From contig NZ_RJJW01000005.1 of assembly GCF_003781945.1 (NCBI RefSeq), positions 275,991 through 339,990 on the forward strand: a stretch of DNA of 64,000 nucleotides, written 5' to 3'. The DNA is from Halorubrum sp. CSM-61. GTDB lineage: Archaea; Halobacteriota; Halobacteria; Halobacteriales; Haloferacaceae. This document shows positions 15,171-24,276 of this stretch, in pieces. The notes under the pieces were generated by a model. The model was not told where the DNA came from. It was given only the letters and a program-made list of their open reading frames with translations, and did no database searches. Within the stretch, counting starts at the first letter, position 1. Each line of letters opens with the position of its first letter. Made by a program: the position numbers and the translations under genes.

Positions 15171-16861
15171 GCCGGTCCGCGCGGGTCGCCACGCTGACGC
15201 TGGCGGTCGTCGCTGCCGGGGCGCTCGTCGCCGGCGTCGCGCTCTCCGGCGCGGCCGCGTCCGGGTCGGGCGACGCCCTCGACCGCGGGGAGGCGGCGTT
15301 GGTCGGAAGCGGCGCGGTCGGCGGCGACGTGCCCGCACAGACGACCGAGAGACAGATCCGCGGCTCGCCCGACCTCGACCTGTACCTCTCACAACGGACC
15401 GTTCCGAGCGGCGCCGACTCGCAGGTAACGGTCGACATCCTCAACACGGGACAGATGGAGATGGGCAACGACCTCGACCCGCGCGTGACGACCGCCCGCG
15501 GGCTCACGCTGGAGGTCGACGACGGCGACGTACCCATCGAGGTGGGCGACGGCACGACGGTGGTCGGCGACGTGCGGACCGACGCGAGCCCCGTCTCCGT
15601 CCCGCTCGACGTCACGGTCCCGGACGACGTGTCGGACGGGCGGTACGAGGTCGAGGTGACCGCCCGCTACCGGTACACCTTCGAGGTGGTCCCGGAGTTC
15701 AACAACCACAAGGACCGCCGCGGGATCGACGACTTCGATCTGACGGTCGTCGTCGACGACGGCGCGCGGTTCGCGATCCTCGACACCGAGACCGACGCGC
15801 AGGTCGGCGGGAGCGGCGACGTGACCGCGACGCTCCGAAACGTCGGCGACGAGGTCGCGCGCGACGCGGTCGTCACCGGGAGCACGACCGGCAGCGGCGC
15901 CGTGATCGGAAGCGACGGCAGCGGCGAGGCGTTCGTCGGAGACTGGGAGCCCGGCGAGAACCGGACCGTGACGTTCGACTCGACGATCTCGCCGGACTTC
16001 GGCGGCGGGGCGTACGCGTTCGTCTCGACGGTCGACTACCGCGACCGCGACGGGATCGAAGAGACCGCGCCCGCCTCGCGGGCGGGCGTCGTCCCGGCCC
16101 CCGAGCAGTCGTTCTCGGTCGAGGACGTGGAGGGCACCCTCGAGGTCGGCTACTCGGGGACCGTCTCCGGGACGCTCACGAACGAGGGCCCGCTCGACGT
16201 CGACGACGCGGTGCTGATCGCCGACCCGCAGAGCCAGCGGGTGAGCCTCGGCGAGAGCCGGTACGCGCTCCCGGAGATCCCGGCCGGCGAGTCGGTCGAG
16301 TTCTCCTTCGACGCGGACGTGAACGGCAACGCCGACCCCGGACCCCGGCAGTTCCGGTTCACGACCGAGTACGAGAGCGGCGACTCGACGATCGCGGTCG
16401 ACGAGACCCGGCGGATCGAGGTCGCGCCGCGCCAGCCCGAGTTCGACCTCGTCGCCGACAACACGACGGTGCCGGCGGGTGAGACCCGGCGGGTCTCCTT
16501 CGAGATCACGAACCAGCGGCCGGAGACGCTGTCGTCGATCAACGCCGGCTTATACGCCGACAGCCCGCTCTCGGCCCCCAACGACGAGGCGTTCGTCGAC
16601 GAGCTCGAACCCGGCGACTCGACGGAGATCTGGTTCGAGGTGTCGGCCGCGCCCGGCGCCAGCGTGGAGACCCACCCGGTCGAGCTCGACTTCCGGTACG
16701 ACGACGAGCGCGGCAACGACCGCATCTCGGACGTGAGCCAGTACCCGATCGAGGTGACCGAGCCCACCGACGACGGCGGCTTCCCGATCGGCCCGCTCGT
16801 CGTCGGCCTGCTCGTCGTGGTCGCCGGCGCGGGTGCAGTCGTCTGGTACCGGCGGCGGTGA
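15167..16861 (+). CDS. Exported COG1361-like membrane-anchored protein
   Basis: A 564-residue protein. It has a Sec signal (MSRSARVATLTLAVVAAGAL), then three or four repeated beta-sandwich domains (CARDB/NPCBM-like, with recurring phrases such as VTATLRNVGDEV, SGTLTNEGPLDVDDA and VSFEITNQRPETL). It ends in a C-terminal transmembrane helix (PIGPLVVGLLVVVAGAGAVVWY) and RRR, so the bulk is extracellular. Such proteins often accompany RND/MMPL exporters in archaea, and one follows here after 90 bp. The start is fixed by GGAGGGGGG at 15156-15164 and the ATGA overlap with the short leader ORF. The role is probably substrate binding or cell-surface assembly, by inference. Confidence 0.82.
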   Translation: MSRSARVATLTLAVVAAGALVAGVALSGAAASGSGDALDRGEAALVGSGAVGGDVPAQTTERQIRGSPDLDLYLSQRTVPSGADSQVTVDILNTGQMEMGNDLDPRVTTARGLTLEVDDGDVPIEVGDGTTVVGDVRTDASPVSVPLDVTVPDDVSDGRYEVEVTARYRYTFEVVPEFNNHKDRRGIDDFDLTVVVDDGARFAILDTETDAQVGGSGDVTATLRNVGDEVARDAVVTGSTTGSGAVIGSDGSGEAFVGDWEPGENRTVTFDSTISPDFGGGAYAFVSTVDYRDRDGIEETAPASRAGVVPAPEQSFSVEDVEGTLEVGYSGTVSGTLTNEGPLDVDDAVLIADPQSQRVSLGESRYALPEIPAGESVEFSFDADVNGNADPGPRQFRFTTEYESGDSTIAVDETRRIEVAPRQPEFDLVADNTTVPAGETRRVSFEITNQRPETLSSINAGLYADSPLSAPNDEAFVDELEPGDSTEIWFEVSAAPGASVETHPVELDFRYDDERGNDRISDVSQYPIEVTEPTDDGGFPIGPLVVGLLVVVAGAGAVVWYRRR

Positions 16862-16951
16862 CCGGATGACGGACCGCACATCCGAGCGCCCTCGCGAGCG
16901 CCCCCCGCCGCTCGGCGACCGATCGCGGTCTGACGGCCGCCGGAGGCGACC

Positions 16952-19450
16952 GTGACCGCCGCCGACCGGCTCGTCGAGCGCGTCGACGAGTTCGTCACCG
17001 AGCGGCCGGGCGCGGTGATCGCCGTCTTCCTCCTCGTGAGCGTCGTCGCCGTCGGCGGGATCGGCGGGATCGAGACGAGCGCGGGCGCCGACCAGTTCAC
17101 GCAGGACATCCCCGCCCAGCAGGCGTTAGACGACATCGACGAGGAGTTCGAGACCTCTATCGGCGGGTCGGCCACCGCCGCACAGGTGATCGTCACCGAC
17201 GACAACGTGCTCTCGCGGTCGACGCTGTTACGGATCTTGGAGACCCAAGACCGGCTGGAGTCGCGGTCGACGCTCCGGGTGGGATCGACGTCGAGCCACG
17301 CCGACGCGATCGCGCGTCAGCTCGACCCGACCGCGGAGACCGCGGCTCAGCGACGCGACGCTGTCGCTGACGCGACGCCGCGGGAGCTGCGGGCGGCCAT
17401 CGACGACGCAGACGCGTCCGGTGCGATCGAGGCGCAGGTGTCGGTCGACTACAACCCGACCGCCCAGACCGCGGACGCCGCCATCGTCGGGATCACCTAC
17501 GACGTGCCCGACGCGGCGACGACGGCCCGGGTGACGGAGCTGCAGACGCGCAGCGTCGAGGTCGTCGACTCGGTGCCCGGCAACGAGGCCGGCGAGAACG
17601 CGATCCTCTTCGGCGACGGAGTGCTCCAGTCGGAGATCACCGCGCTGCTCGGAGACACCGCGATCATCGTGTTCCCCGCGGCGCTGCTGTTGATCCTGGG
17701 CTTCCTCGTGTTCGCCTACCGCGACCCGATCGACATGTCGATCGGGCTCGCGGCGCTGCTGTTGTCGCTGTTGTGGACCTTCGGGTTCATGGGGTACGCG
17801 GGAATTCCGTTCTCCGACTCGCTGGTCACCGTCTTCCCGCTGTTGCTCGCGGTCGGGATCGACTTCGGGATCCACATCGTCAACCGCTACCGCGAGGAGC
17901 GGGGCGAGGGGCTCGGAATCGCGGCCGCGATGCGGACGACGACCGACCAGCTGCTCATCGCGTTCCTGCTCGTGACGATCACCACCGTGTTCGGGCTCGT
18001 CTCGAACGTGGCCAGCCCCTTCGAGCCCAACCGCGACTTCGGGATCGTCGCCGCCGCCGGGATCGTGTTCACGCTCGTCGTCTTCGGGATCTTCCTGCCC
18101 GCCGCGAAGGTGCTCGCGGACCGCTGGCGCGAGCGGCTCCCGATCCCCGCGTTCGGCACGACCGCGCTCGGCGCGGACGACTCGCGGCTCGGCCGCGTGC
18201 TGCGCGTCGGCGTCGACCTCTCGGAGGTCGCGCCCGTCGTCGTCGTCGCCGTGCTCCTCGTCGGCGGCGCTGTCGGGGGCGCGTACGGAACCGGGGTGAA
18301 CACGGAGTTCTCCGAGGAGGCGTTCTTCCCCGACGAGGACCGGCTGGAGACGTACTCGAACCTCCCGGAGCCGTTCGCGCCGACCGACTACACGTTCCTG
18401 CGCGTCCTCACGCTGTTCGAGGAGGAGTTCGAGCAGGACTTCGTCGGGAGCGTGACGCTGTACGTCGACCAGTCGGTGAGAGACGACGACGCCTTGGAGC
18501 TGATCGACCGGACCACGCGCAACCCGCCCGACACCTTCGAGACGACTGACGAGCGCCGGGCGGCCTCGACCAGCGTCGTCACCGTCATCGAGGACCAGGC
18601 GGCGCGGGACCCCGAGTTCGCGGCCGTCGTCGAACGCAACGACCGGCTGGGCACGGGGGTGCCCGACCGCGACGTCGACGAGGTGTACGACGCCCTGCTC
18701 GACTCCCCGGCCGAGGGACAGGCCCGCGGCTACCTCGCCGACGACCGCGGGAGCGCGCGGATCGACTACACGATCCGGCCGGGGGTCGACAACTCCGAGG
18801 CGGTCGCGGACGTGCGCGAGCTCGCCGAGCGCACCCCGCTGGAAGCGGTGCCGACCGGGAGCCTCGTCGTCAACGAGGCCGTGATCGACCGGCTCACCGA
18901 GTCCGCGATCCGGAGCCTGTTCGCGGCGTTCGCGCTCACGGCGATCTTCCTCGCGCTGTCGTACGCGTACCTGGAGGGGAAGGCCGTCTACGGACTCCTC
19001 AACCTCGTTCCCGTGCTGGTCACGGTGGGGCTGCTGGCGGGGTCGATGCGGCTGTTCGACATTCCGCTGACGCCGATCAACGCTCCGATCCTCTCGGTGT
19101 CGATCGGGCTCGGGGTCGACTACACCGTCCACTTCGTCCACCGGTTCGTCGACGAGTACAAGGCGGGCCACCCGATCGACGAGGCGCTGGACATCACCAT
19201 CGCCGGCACCGGGGGCGCGCTCACCGGAAGTATGCTCACGACCGTCTGCGGGCTCGGCGTCCTGTGGCTCGCCGTGATCCCCCTCCTGCGGGACTTCGGC
19301 GTGCTGCTCGCGCTGGGCGTGCTGTACGCGTACCTCTGCTCGATCCTGCTCGTCCCCTCGCTCGTCGTCGTCTGGGACCGGTACGGGGACCGAGTCGGGC
19401 TGGGGCTCGACGGCGGGCTCCGCGAGTCGCCCGGCGAGCGCGCGGACTAG
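16952..19450 (+). CDS. RND/MMPL-family exporter
   Basis: An 832-residue RND-superfamily permease with two homologous halves. Each half has a membrane helix, a large extracellular loop and a five-helix sterol-sensing-like bundle. The intramembrane motifs are clear: AVGIDFGIHIVNRYREE in the first half and SIGLGVDYTVHFVHRF in the second, with the proton-relay Asp in both. It should export lipids, drugs or similar hydrophobic compounds by proton antiport. A Shine-Dalgarno GGAGG at 16942-16946, five bases before GTG at 16952, decides the start. It shares a transcription unit with the exported protein upstream and is likely under the TetR regulator. The 3' end overlaps the convergent metal permease gene by 4 bp. 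Confidence 0.9.
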   Translation: MTAADRLVERVDEFVTERPGAVIAVFLLVSVVAVGGIGGIETSAGADQFTQDIPAQQALDDIDEEFETSIGGSATAAQVIVTDDNVLSRSTLLRILETQDRLESRSTLRVGSTSSHADAIARQLDPTAETAAQRRDAVADATPRELRAAIDDADASGAIEAQVSVDYNPTAQTADAAIVGITYDVPDAATTARVTELQTRSVEVVDSVPGNEAGENAILFGDGVLQSEITALLGDTAIIVFPAALLLILGFLVFAYRDPIDMSIGLAALLLSLLWTFGFMGYAGIPFSDSLVTVFPLLLAVGIDFGIHIVNRYREERGEGLGIAAAMRTTTDQLLIAFLLVTITTVFGLVSNVASPFEPNRDFGIVAAAGIVFTLVVFGIFLPAAKVLADRWRERLPIPAFGTTALGADDSRLGRVLRVGVDLSEVAPVVVVAVLLVGGAVGGAYGTGVNTEFSEEAFFPDEDRLETYSNLPEPFAPTDYTFLRVLTLFEEEFEQDFVGSVTLYVDQSVRDDDALELIDRTTRNPPDTFETTDERRAASTSVVTVIEDQAARDPEFAAVVERNDRLGTGVPDRDVDEVYDALLDSPAEGQARGYLADDRGSARIDYTIRPGVDNSEAVADVRELAERTPLEAVPTGSLVVNEAVIDRLTESAIRSLFAAFALTAIFLALSYAYLEGKAVYGLLNLVPVLVTVGLLAGSMRLFDIPLTPINAPILSVSIGLGVDYTVHFVHRFVDEYKAGHPIDEALDITIAGTGGALTGSMLTTVCGLGVLWLAVIPLLRDFGVLLALGVLYAYLCSILLVPSLVVVWDRYGDRVGLGLDGGLRESPGERAD

Positions 19451-20475
19451 TCGCTCGTCGGTTCCTCGGCCCCGTCGACGCGCTCGGGTTCCTTGACGCG
19501 TTCGGGGACCTCGTCCCGCGCGCGCCGCGACTGCGCCTTCCCAGCGAGCACCGCCGCGACGTAGACCGCGACGGCGACGAGGACGATGGTGCCGCCGGCG
19601 GTCGTGTTGTACCGGAACGACAGCGTGATCCCGACGAGCACGGCGATCTGTGCGAGCACGACGGACGCGAGCAACGCCTCGCGGAACCCGCGCGCGAGCT
19701 GGGCGGCGGCCGCGACGGGGACGACTAACATTGCGGCGACGAGGATGACGCCCATGATCTGCATCGCGCCGACGACGACGAGGGCGGTCAGCGTCGTCAT
19801 CAGGCGGTTGTACCAGGGGACGTTGACGCCGGCGACGCGGGCCGCGGTCTCGTCGAAGGTCACGTACAGCAGCTGTTTGTACGTCACCGCGACGACCAGC
19901 GCGACGACCGCGAAGAGGACGACCAGCAGGACGGCGTTCTCCCGCGAGACCGTCGAGAGGTTCCCGAACAGGTACTGGTTGATGCCGACCGCGAGCCCGC
20001 CGGTGTTCAGGCTGATGAGGACCGCGCCGAGGGCGAACCCGGTCGAGAGCACGATCGCCATCGACACGTCGTTGTACGCGTCGGTGGTCTCGGAGATCAG
20101 CTCGATCGCCAAGGCGGCGATCACGGCGACGACGATCGCCGTGACGTACGGGGAGATCCCGGTGCCGAGAAGCGAGTTGACGAACAGCCCGATCGCGACG
20201 CCCGCGAACGCGGTGTGTGCGAGCGCGTCGCCGATCAGTGCGAGCTGGCGGTGGACGAGGAACGTGCCGATGAGCGGCGCCATCACCGCGATGAGCGCGC
20301 CCACGAGGAACGCGTGATGCATGAACACGTACTCCAACATCGCGATCCCCAGCTTCTCCCCGAGCCAGCCGAGCCCGTCGCTCCACAGCCCGACGAGGCG
20401 AGCGAGGAGGTCGTAGGGGGCCGAGAGGAGAGGGACGGAGGCGACCGCTGCGGGCGGGAGGGGAGCGGCGATCAC
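19447..20475 (-). CDS. ABC-type metal (Zn/Mn) permease
   Basis: A 342-residue ABC-3 family permease with 8-9 hydrophobic helices. The signature segments GDALAHTAFAGVAIG (the EAA-like cytoplasmic loop) and GAMQIMGVILVAAMLVVPVAAAAQLA are typical of ZnuB/MntB proteins. It forms the membrane pore of the importer encoded by the two upstream genes. Its ATG overlaps the ATPase stop by 4 bp, so the three genes are translationally coupled. A 50-residue hydrophobic extension precedes the usual family start, so initiation at the internal MLEYVFMHHAFLVGAL is possible. The C-terminus is a charged cytoplasmic tail. Confidence 0.88.
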   Translation of the reverse strand: MIAAPLPPAAVASVPLLSAPYDLLARLVGLWSDGLGWLGEKLGIAMLEYVFMHHAFLVGALIAVMAPLIGTFLVHRQLALIGDALAHTAFAGVAIGLFVNSLLGTGISPYVTAIVVAVIAALAIELISETTDAYNDVSMAIVLSTGFALGAVLISLNTGGLAVGINQYLFGNLSTVSRENAVLLVVLFAVVALVVAVTYKQLLYVTFDETAARVAGVNVPWYNRLMTTLTALVVVGAMQIMGVILVAAMLVVPVAAAAQLARGFREALLASVVLAQIAVLVGITLSFRYNTTAGGTIVLVAVAVYVAAVLAGKAQSRRARDEVPERVKEPERVDGAEEPTSD

Positions 20476-21251
20476 GTGACGATCCCCCCTTCCTCGCGCC
20501 GCACGTTCGTCCCGTACGCGCGGCCGAGCGCGTCGCTCTCGGCGAACGCGACCGGGTCGCCGTCGAAGTACACCTCGCGGTTGAGACAGACGACCCGTGA
20601 GGCGTGTTCGACGACGGCGCCGATGTCGTGTTCGACGAGGAGCACGGTCATCCCGTCGGCGACGAGCCCGTCGAGGAGCTCGAAGAACGCCTCGACCGAC
20701 TCGGCGTCGACGCCGACCGTCGGCTCGTCCAAGACGAGCAGCTCCGCCTCGCCGGCGAGCGCGCGGGCGATGTAGGTCCGCTGGCGCTGGCCGCCGGAGA
20801 GCGCGGTGATCTTGCGGTCGGCGAGGTGCTCGATCCCGACCGTCCGGAGCGCCTCGCGGGCGTGTTCGCGGTCCTCGGCGGTCACCCGACCGAACCCGGC
20901 GCGCGGGAACCGCCCCATCAGGACGACCTCGCTCACCGTGATCGGCATCCGCTTCTCGTCTTCCGTCACGTCCTGCGCGACGTAGCCGACGCGCTCGCGC
21001 TCCGCGAACGCCCGGGCCGGGTGTCCGAGCAGCTCCGCGGACCCAGAGTCGGGCTCGTGGAGCCCCAAGAGGAGTCGGAGCAGCGTGCTCTTGCCCGAGC
21101 CGTTGGGGCCGACGATCCCGACGTACTCGCCGCGCTCGACGCGGATATCGACGCCCTCGACGACCGGGGCCGCGGCGTAGCCGAAGGTCAGGCCTCGGGC
21201 CTCGACGAGCGGACCGTCGTCGGCGTCGGTCGGTACCGATTCCCCGTTCAT
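20472..21251 (-). CDS. ABC-type metal transporter ATP-binding protein
   Basis: A 259-residue ATPase. It has Walker A GPNGSGKST (near residue 45), the Q-loop VAQDV, the signature LSGGQRQRTYIARAL, Walker B ELLVLDEP and the switch histidine LLVEHDIG. The class fits ZnuC/MntB-type metal importers. ATP hydrolysis here powers the permease at 19447-20475. The gene overlaps the downstream permease and the upstream binding-protein gene by 4 bp each (ATGA junctions), giving a compact operon. Metal specificity must come from the binding protein. Confidence 0.92.
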   Translation of the reverse strand: MNGESVPTDADDGPLVEARGLTFGYAAAPVVEGVDIRVERGEYVGIVGPNGSGKSTLLRLLLGLHEPDSGSAELLGHPARAFAERERVGYVAQDVTEDEKRMPITVSEVVLMGRFPRAGFGRVTAEDREHAREALRTVGIEHLADRKITALSGGQRQRTYIARALAGEAELLVLDEPTVGVDAESVEAFFELLDGLVADGMTVLLVEHDIGAVVEHASRVVCLNREVYFDGDPVAFAESDALGRAYGTNVRREEGGIVT

Positions 21252-22327
21252 GGCTCGAAGTTACGCCCGTGGTCGGCGAACGTCACGTCCTCCGGGTCGT
21301 CGACGCCGAGCAGGATCCGGAACGTGGGGAGGTTCACCTCTCGGGCGATGTCGAAGTACCCCCACCCGCGCTCGACCCACGACTCCGCGGTTCCCGCGTA
21401 CGGCGTCACGGGGTAGTACGCCTCCACGTCGGTCTGTTCGAGCAGCTGGCGCGCCGGGCGGATCGGCTCGAACACGGCGGCGCCGATGTGCTCGATGCCG
21501 TGCTCGGCGATCGCGTCCTGCGCTCGCTGCATGTCCGCCGGCCGCACGTCGTCGTTCGCCGCGAGGTTCACCACCAGCGGTTCGATCGTCGCGTCGTACC
21601 GCTCGGCGAGGTACGCGAACGCGTTGTGCGCGGCCAGGAACGCCACGTCGCGCTCGGCCGCGTCGAAGGCCGCCTGCCACTCCTCGTCGAGCGCGTCGAG
21701 CTCCTCGGCAAGGGCGGCGGCGTTCTCCCGGATCGTCGCCTCGTGGTCCTGATCGACCGCGGTCAGCCCGTCGGCGATGTTCTCGACGGCGCCCTTCGCG
21801 CGCTGCGGGTCGAGCCAGAAGTGCGGGTCCTTCGCCCCCTCGACGGCCTCCTCCTCCTCGTCGAGCGAGTCGGCCAGCGGGATCAGGTCGACTCCAGCCC
21901 GGGCGTTGATGAGTTCGGTCTCGGTCGATTCGGCCGCGAGCGCGTCGATCGCCCGGTCGACCCACGGCTGGAAGTCGGGGCCGACGTGGACGAGGGCGTC
22001 GGCGTCGGTGATCCGGCGCTGGATCGACGGGTCCGGCTCCCAGCCGTGGCCGTGGAGCCCGGTCGGAACGAGGTTCTCGACCGCGACGTCCGTCCCCTCC
22101 GCGAGCGAGTCGGCGAAGTCGTAGAACGTGAAAAACGAGGCGACGACGGTGTGTTCGGCGTCGTCGCTGTCGCCGGTCCCGTCGCCGGTGTCGTCGCTGT
22201 CGTCGGCCGAGCCCGCGTCGGCCGCGTTCCCGGTGCAACCGGCGAGCCCTCCCGCGAGAGCCCCCGCGCCGATCGCGGCGAACCGACGCCGGGAGACGTT
22301 CGAGGAACTGTTCGCGTCCGTGTACAT
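21248..22327 (-). CDS. Metal-binding lipoprotein of an ABC importer (ZnuA/TroA type)
   Basis: A 359-residue substrate-binding protein. The Tat signal SRRRFAAIGAGALAGGLAGC carries a lipobox, so the mature protein is a lipoprotein on the outer face. An acidic linker follows. The family metal ligands are recognisable: HGHGWEPDP, DPHFWLDP and AHNAFAYLAERY. The long His-rich loop of many ZnuA proteins is absent and an acidic EEEEAVEG loop stands instead, so Zn versus Mn cannot be decided. A TATATTATAC box at 22349-22358 is centred about 27 bp before the ATG (leaderless), and a palindromic operator candidate lies just beyond. Confidence 0.88.
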   Translation of the reverse strand: MYTDANSSSNVSRRRFAAIGAGALAGGLAGCTGNAADAGSADDSDDTGDGTGDSDDAEHTVVASFFTFYDFADSLAEGTDVAVENLVPTGLHGHGWEPDPSIQRRITDADALVHVGPDFQPWVDRAIDALAAESTETELINARAGVDLIPLADSLDEEEEAVEGAKDPHFWLDPQRAKGAVENIADGLTAVDQDHEATIRENAAALAEELDALDEEWQAAFDAAERDVAFLAAHNAFAYLAERYDATIEPLVVNLAANDDVRPADMQRAQDAIAEHGIEHIGAAVFEPIRPARQLLEQTDVEAYYPVTPYAGTAESWVERGWGYFDIAREVNLPTFRILLGVDDPEDVTFADHGRNFEP

Positions 22328-22348
22328 ACCACTGTTTAGCGAAGGAGC

Positions 22349-22393
22349 GTATATTATACTTCTGGTCGAATAAAAAGATTAGATGAGTCTAAT
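22349..22393 (-). promoter_or_regulatory. Promoter and candidate operator of the metal importer operon
   Basis: A TATA box (TATATTATAC) lies about 27 bp before the start at 22327. The inverted repeat ATTAGA-TGAG-TCTAAT occupies 22378-22393, about 20-45 bp further upstream, at the BRE-proximal side. TTAG...CTAA half-sites resemble DtxR/MntR/SirR-family boxes, so metal-dependent repression is plausible. No regulator gene of that family is in the window. Confidence 0.5.
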
Positions 22394-22462
22394 TCTCTCG
22401 CAGTCGGGTCCCGTTCTGAACCGCCGACACGACTTTGTCTCCCGGCGTGGACCGGTACGTCG

Positions 22463-22927
22463 ATGGCGGACTCCTCCACGCGCGAGCGGTTCAGGCGGAA
22501 CGCGAGCGAGATCGCCTCCACCGTGGTGACGGGGACGTGGCTCGCGGCGCTCTTCCTCGGCGTCGAGTGGTGGCTCCCGCTGATGCTGTTCGGCTACATC
22601 GTCGTCGTGCCGGTGGTCGCGATGCTGTTCGGCGAGGACGAGGAGTCGGAGCGGATCGACGGCGACCCGGCGACGGGGTGGGAAGCGGACGGGGAGAGGG
22701 AACGCGAGAGCAGACGAGAGACGGACCGGATCGCGGACGGCGACACCGCCGACGCGCTCGACCGGCTTCGGGCCCGGTACGCCGAGGGCGACCTCACCGA
22801 CGAGCAGTTCGAGCGGAAGCTCGACCGGCTGCTGGAGACGGAGACGCCGGAAGACGCCGCGGAGTACGTCGAACGGGGCCGCAGAGTCGAATCGGACCCG
22901 GAGCGCGACGTCGAGCGCGACCGCTGA
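22463..22927 (+). CDS. Membrane protein with C-terminal SHOCT domain
   Basis: A 154-residue protein. Two closely spaced hydrophobic helices occupy residues about 17-55 (ASTVVTGTWLAALFLGVEWW and LPLMLFGYIVVVPVVAML). A charged linker then leads to a SHOCT motif, ALDRLRARYAEGDLTDEQFERKLDRLLE, near 93-120, and a highly charged Arg/Glu tail. SHOCT domains are short oligomerisation or tethering modules found in many haloarchaeal membrane proteins. The exact role is unknown. It is divergent from the metal importer operon, separated by 135 bp that contain the operator candidate. Confidence 0.85.
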   Translation: MADSSTRERFRRNASEIASTVVTGTWLAALFLGVEWWLPLMLFGYIVVVPVVAMLFGEDEESERIDGDPATGWEADGERERESRRETDRIADGDTADALDRLRARYAEGDLTDEQFERKLDRLLETETPEDAAEYVERGRRVESDPERDVERDR

Positions 22928-23016
22928 GCCGGACGGACGGATCCGGGCCGGCGGCGATCTCGGTCGGCCGAAGCGCGAACCTCAAGCTTCAATGCGCGCG
23001 GTCGATTTCACGGTGT

Positions 23017-23262
23017 ATGAGCGACCAACAGCTTCGCAAGGAGGCGCACGACCTCGACGTCACCGTCTGGGTCGGGAAACACGGTGTCGACGCGGTCGTC
23101 GACGAGACGGCCGACCAGCTCGACGACGCCAAGCTCGTGAAGGTGAAGTTCCTCCGAGCCGCGCGCGGCGGAACCACGACCGAGGAGCTCGCCGCGGAAC
23201 TCGCCGAGGCGGTCGACGCGGACCTGATAGAGACGCGCGGGAACACGGCGGTGCTGCACTGA
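23017..23262 (+). CDS. YhbY-family (CRM domain) RNA-binding protein
   Basis: An 81-residue protein. It consists of one CRM/YhbY fold: LRKEAHDLDVTVWVGKHGVDAVVDETADQLDDAKLVKVKFL, then the strand IETRGNTAVLH. The GxxG-like loop of CRM domains appears in the WVGKHGV segment. YhbY proteins associate with pre-ribosomal particles and bind structured RNA. The TGA shares a base with the ATG of the MscS channel gene (TGATG), so the two are translationally coupled, a frequent pairing in haloarchaea. Confidence 0.88.
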   Translation: MSDQQLRKEAHDLDVTVWVGKHGVDAVVDETADQLDDAKLVKVKFLRAARGGTTTEELAAELAEAVDADLIETRGNTAVLH

Positions 23263-24155
23263 TGGGCGCGCCCGCGGGGGTGCTCGGCACCGTCGCGGTC
23301 GCGGGCACGCTGGAGCCGTACCTCGGCCCGCTGACCGGGCTCATCGTCGACGCGGCGATCTTCCTCGCCGTCGTCGTCGCGACGTACGTCCTTTATAAGT
23401 CGGTCATCGCGTCGCTGATGGGGCGCCTGTTCGACAGACAGGGGCTCGACGAACACGCACGACGCCCGCTCCAGAAGGTCGTGGCGTTCCTCGTGCTGTT
23501 CGCGGGCGTCACCGTCGCGTTCGGCGCGGCGGGGTATCAGGGGTTCCTGCGCTCGCTGGCGACGATCGCGGCCGCGGCGACGCTCGCGATCGGCTTCGCG
23601 CTCCAGGACGTGATCAAGAACTTCGTCGCGGGCGTGTTCATCTACACGGACAAGCCGTTCCGCATCGGCGACTGGATCGAGTGGCAGGGGAACTCGGGGG
23701 TCGTCGAGGACATCTCGCTCCGAGTCACCCGCGTGCGCACGTTCGACAACGAACTGCTCACGGTGCCGAACCACGCCCTGACGAGCGACGTGGTGAAGAA
23801 CCCGGTCGCGAAGAAGACCCTGCGGCTGAAGTTCGTCTTCGGGATCGACTACGAGGACGACGTTGAGACGGCGACCGAGATCATCGTCGAGGAGGCCGAG
23901 AAGAGCGACGCGATCTTGGAGGACCCCGCGCCCTCGGTGCGGCTGACCGAGCTGGCCGACTCGTACGTCGGCCTGCAGTCGCGGATCTGGATCGACGACC
24001 CCTCGCGGGCCGACTTCGTGAAGGCGCGAGCCGACTACGTGAAGGCCGTCAAAGAGCGGTTCGACGAGGAGGACATCACGATCCCGTTCCCGCAGCGCAC
24101 CGTTTCGGGGCGGGACGCGTGGTCGGAGCCCGCCTCGTTCGGCGGGGAGCCGTAG
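23262..24155 (+). CDS. Small-conductance mechanosensitive channel (MscS family)
   Basis: A 297-residue MscS-type channel. There are three membrane helices (about 25-48, 70-92 and the pore-lining TM3 at about 98-128: AAAATLAIGFALQDVIKNFVAGVFI). The beta domain begins KPFRIGDWIEWQGNSGVVEDISLRVTRVRTFDN and contains the MscS motif VPNHALTSDVVKN. A mixed alpha/beta C-terminal domain follows. It should open on membrane tension during hypo-osmotic shock. ATG at 23262 overlaps the previous stop by one base. The potassium uptake genes trkA/trkH follow, so the region groups osmotic-stress functions. Confidence 0.9.
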   Translation: MGAPAGVLGTVAVAGTLEPYLGPLTGLIVDAAIFLAVVVATYVLYKSVIASLMGRLFDRQGLDEHARRPLQKVVAFLVLFAGVTVAFGAAGYQGFLRSLATIAAAATLAIGFALQDVIKNFVAGVFIYTDKPFRIGDWIEWQGNSGVVEDISLRVTRVRTFDNELLTVPNHALTSDVVKNPVAKKTLRLKFVFGIDYEDDVETATEIIVEEAEKSDAILEDPAPSVRLTELADSYVGLQSRIWIDDPSRADFVKARADYVKAVKERFDEEDITIPFPQRTVSGRDAWSEPASFGGEP

Positions 24156-24276
24156 GCGCTCGGTGAGGCGGTAGGCGCTCGCCGTCGCCGAAGCCGCTCA
24201 ACGACGGGGCGCGGCGGGGCGATCCGTCCGACTCCCGATAGTAACGAACTTGAGGGTCGGGTCTCTCGTTGCGCCC

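Noticed and set aside
17228..20386. Minus-strand frame of 1052 codons across the MMPL gene
   Set aside because: Low-complexity Arg/Asp/Gly sequence antisense to a clear RND exporter, with no domain.
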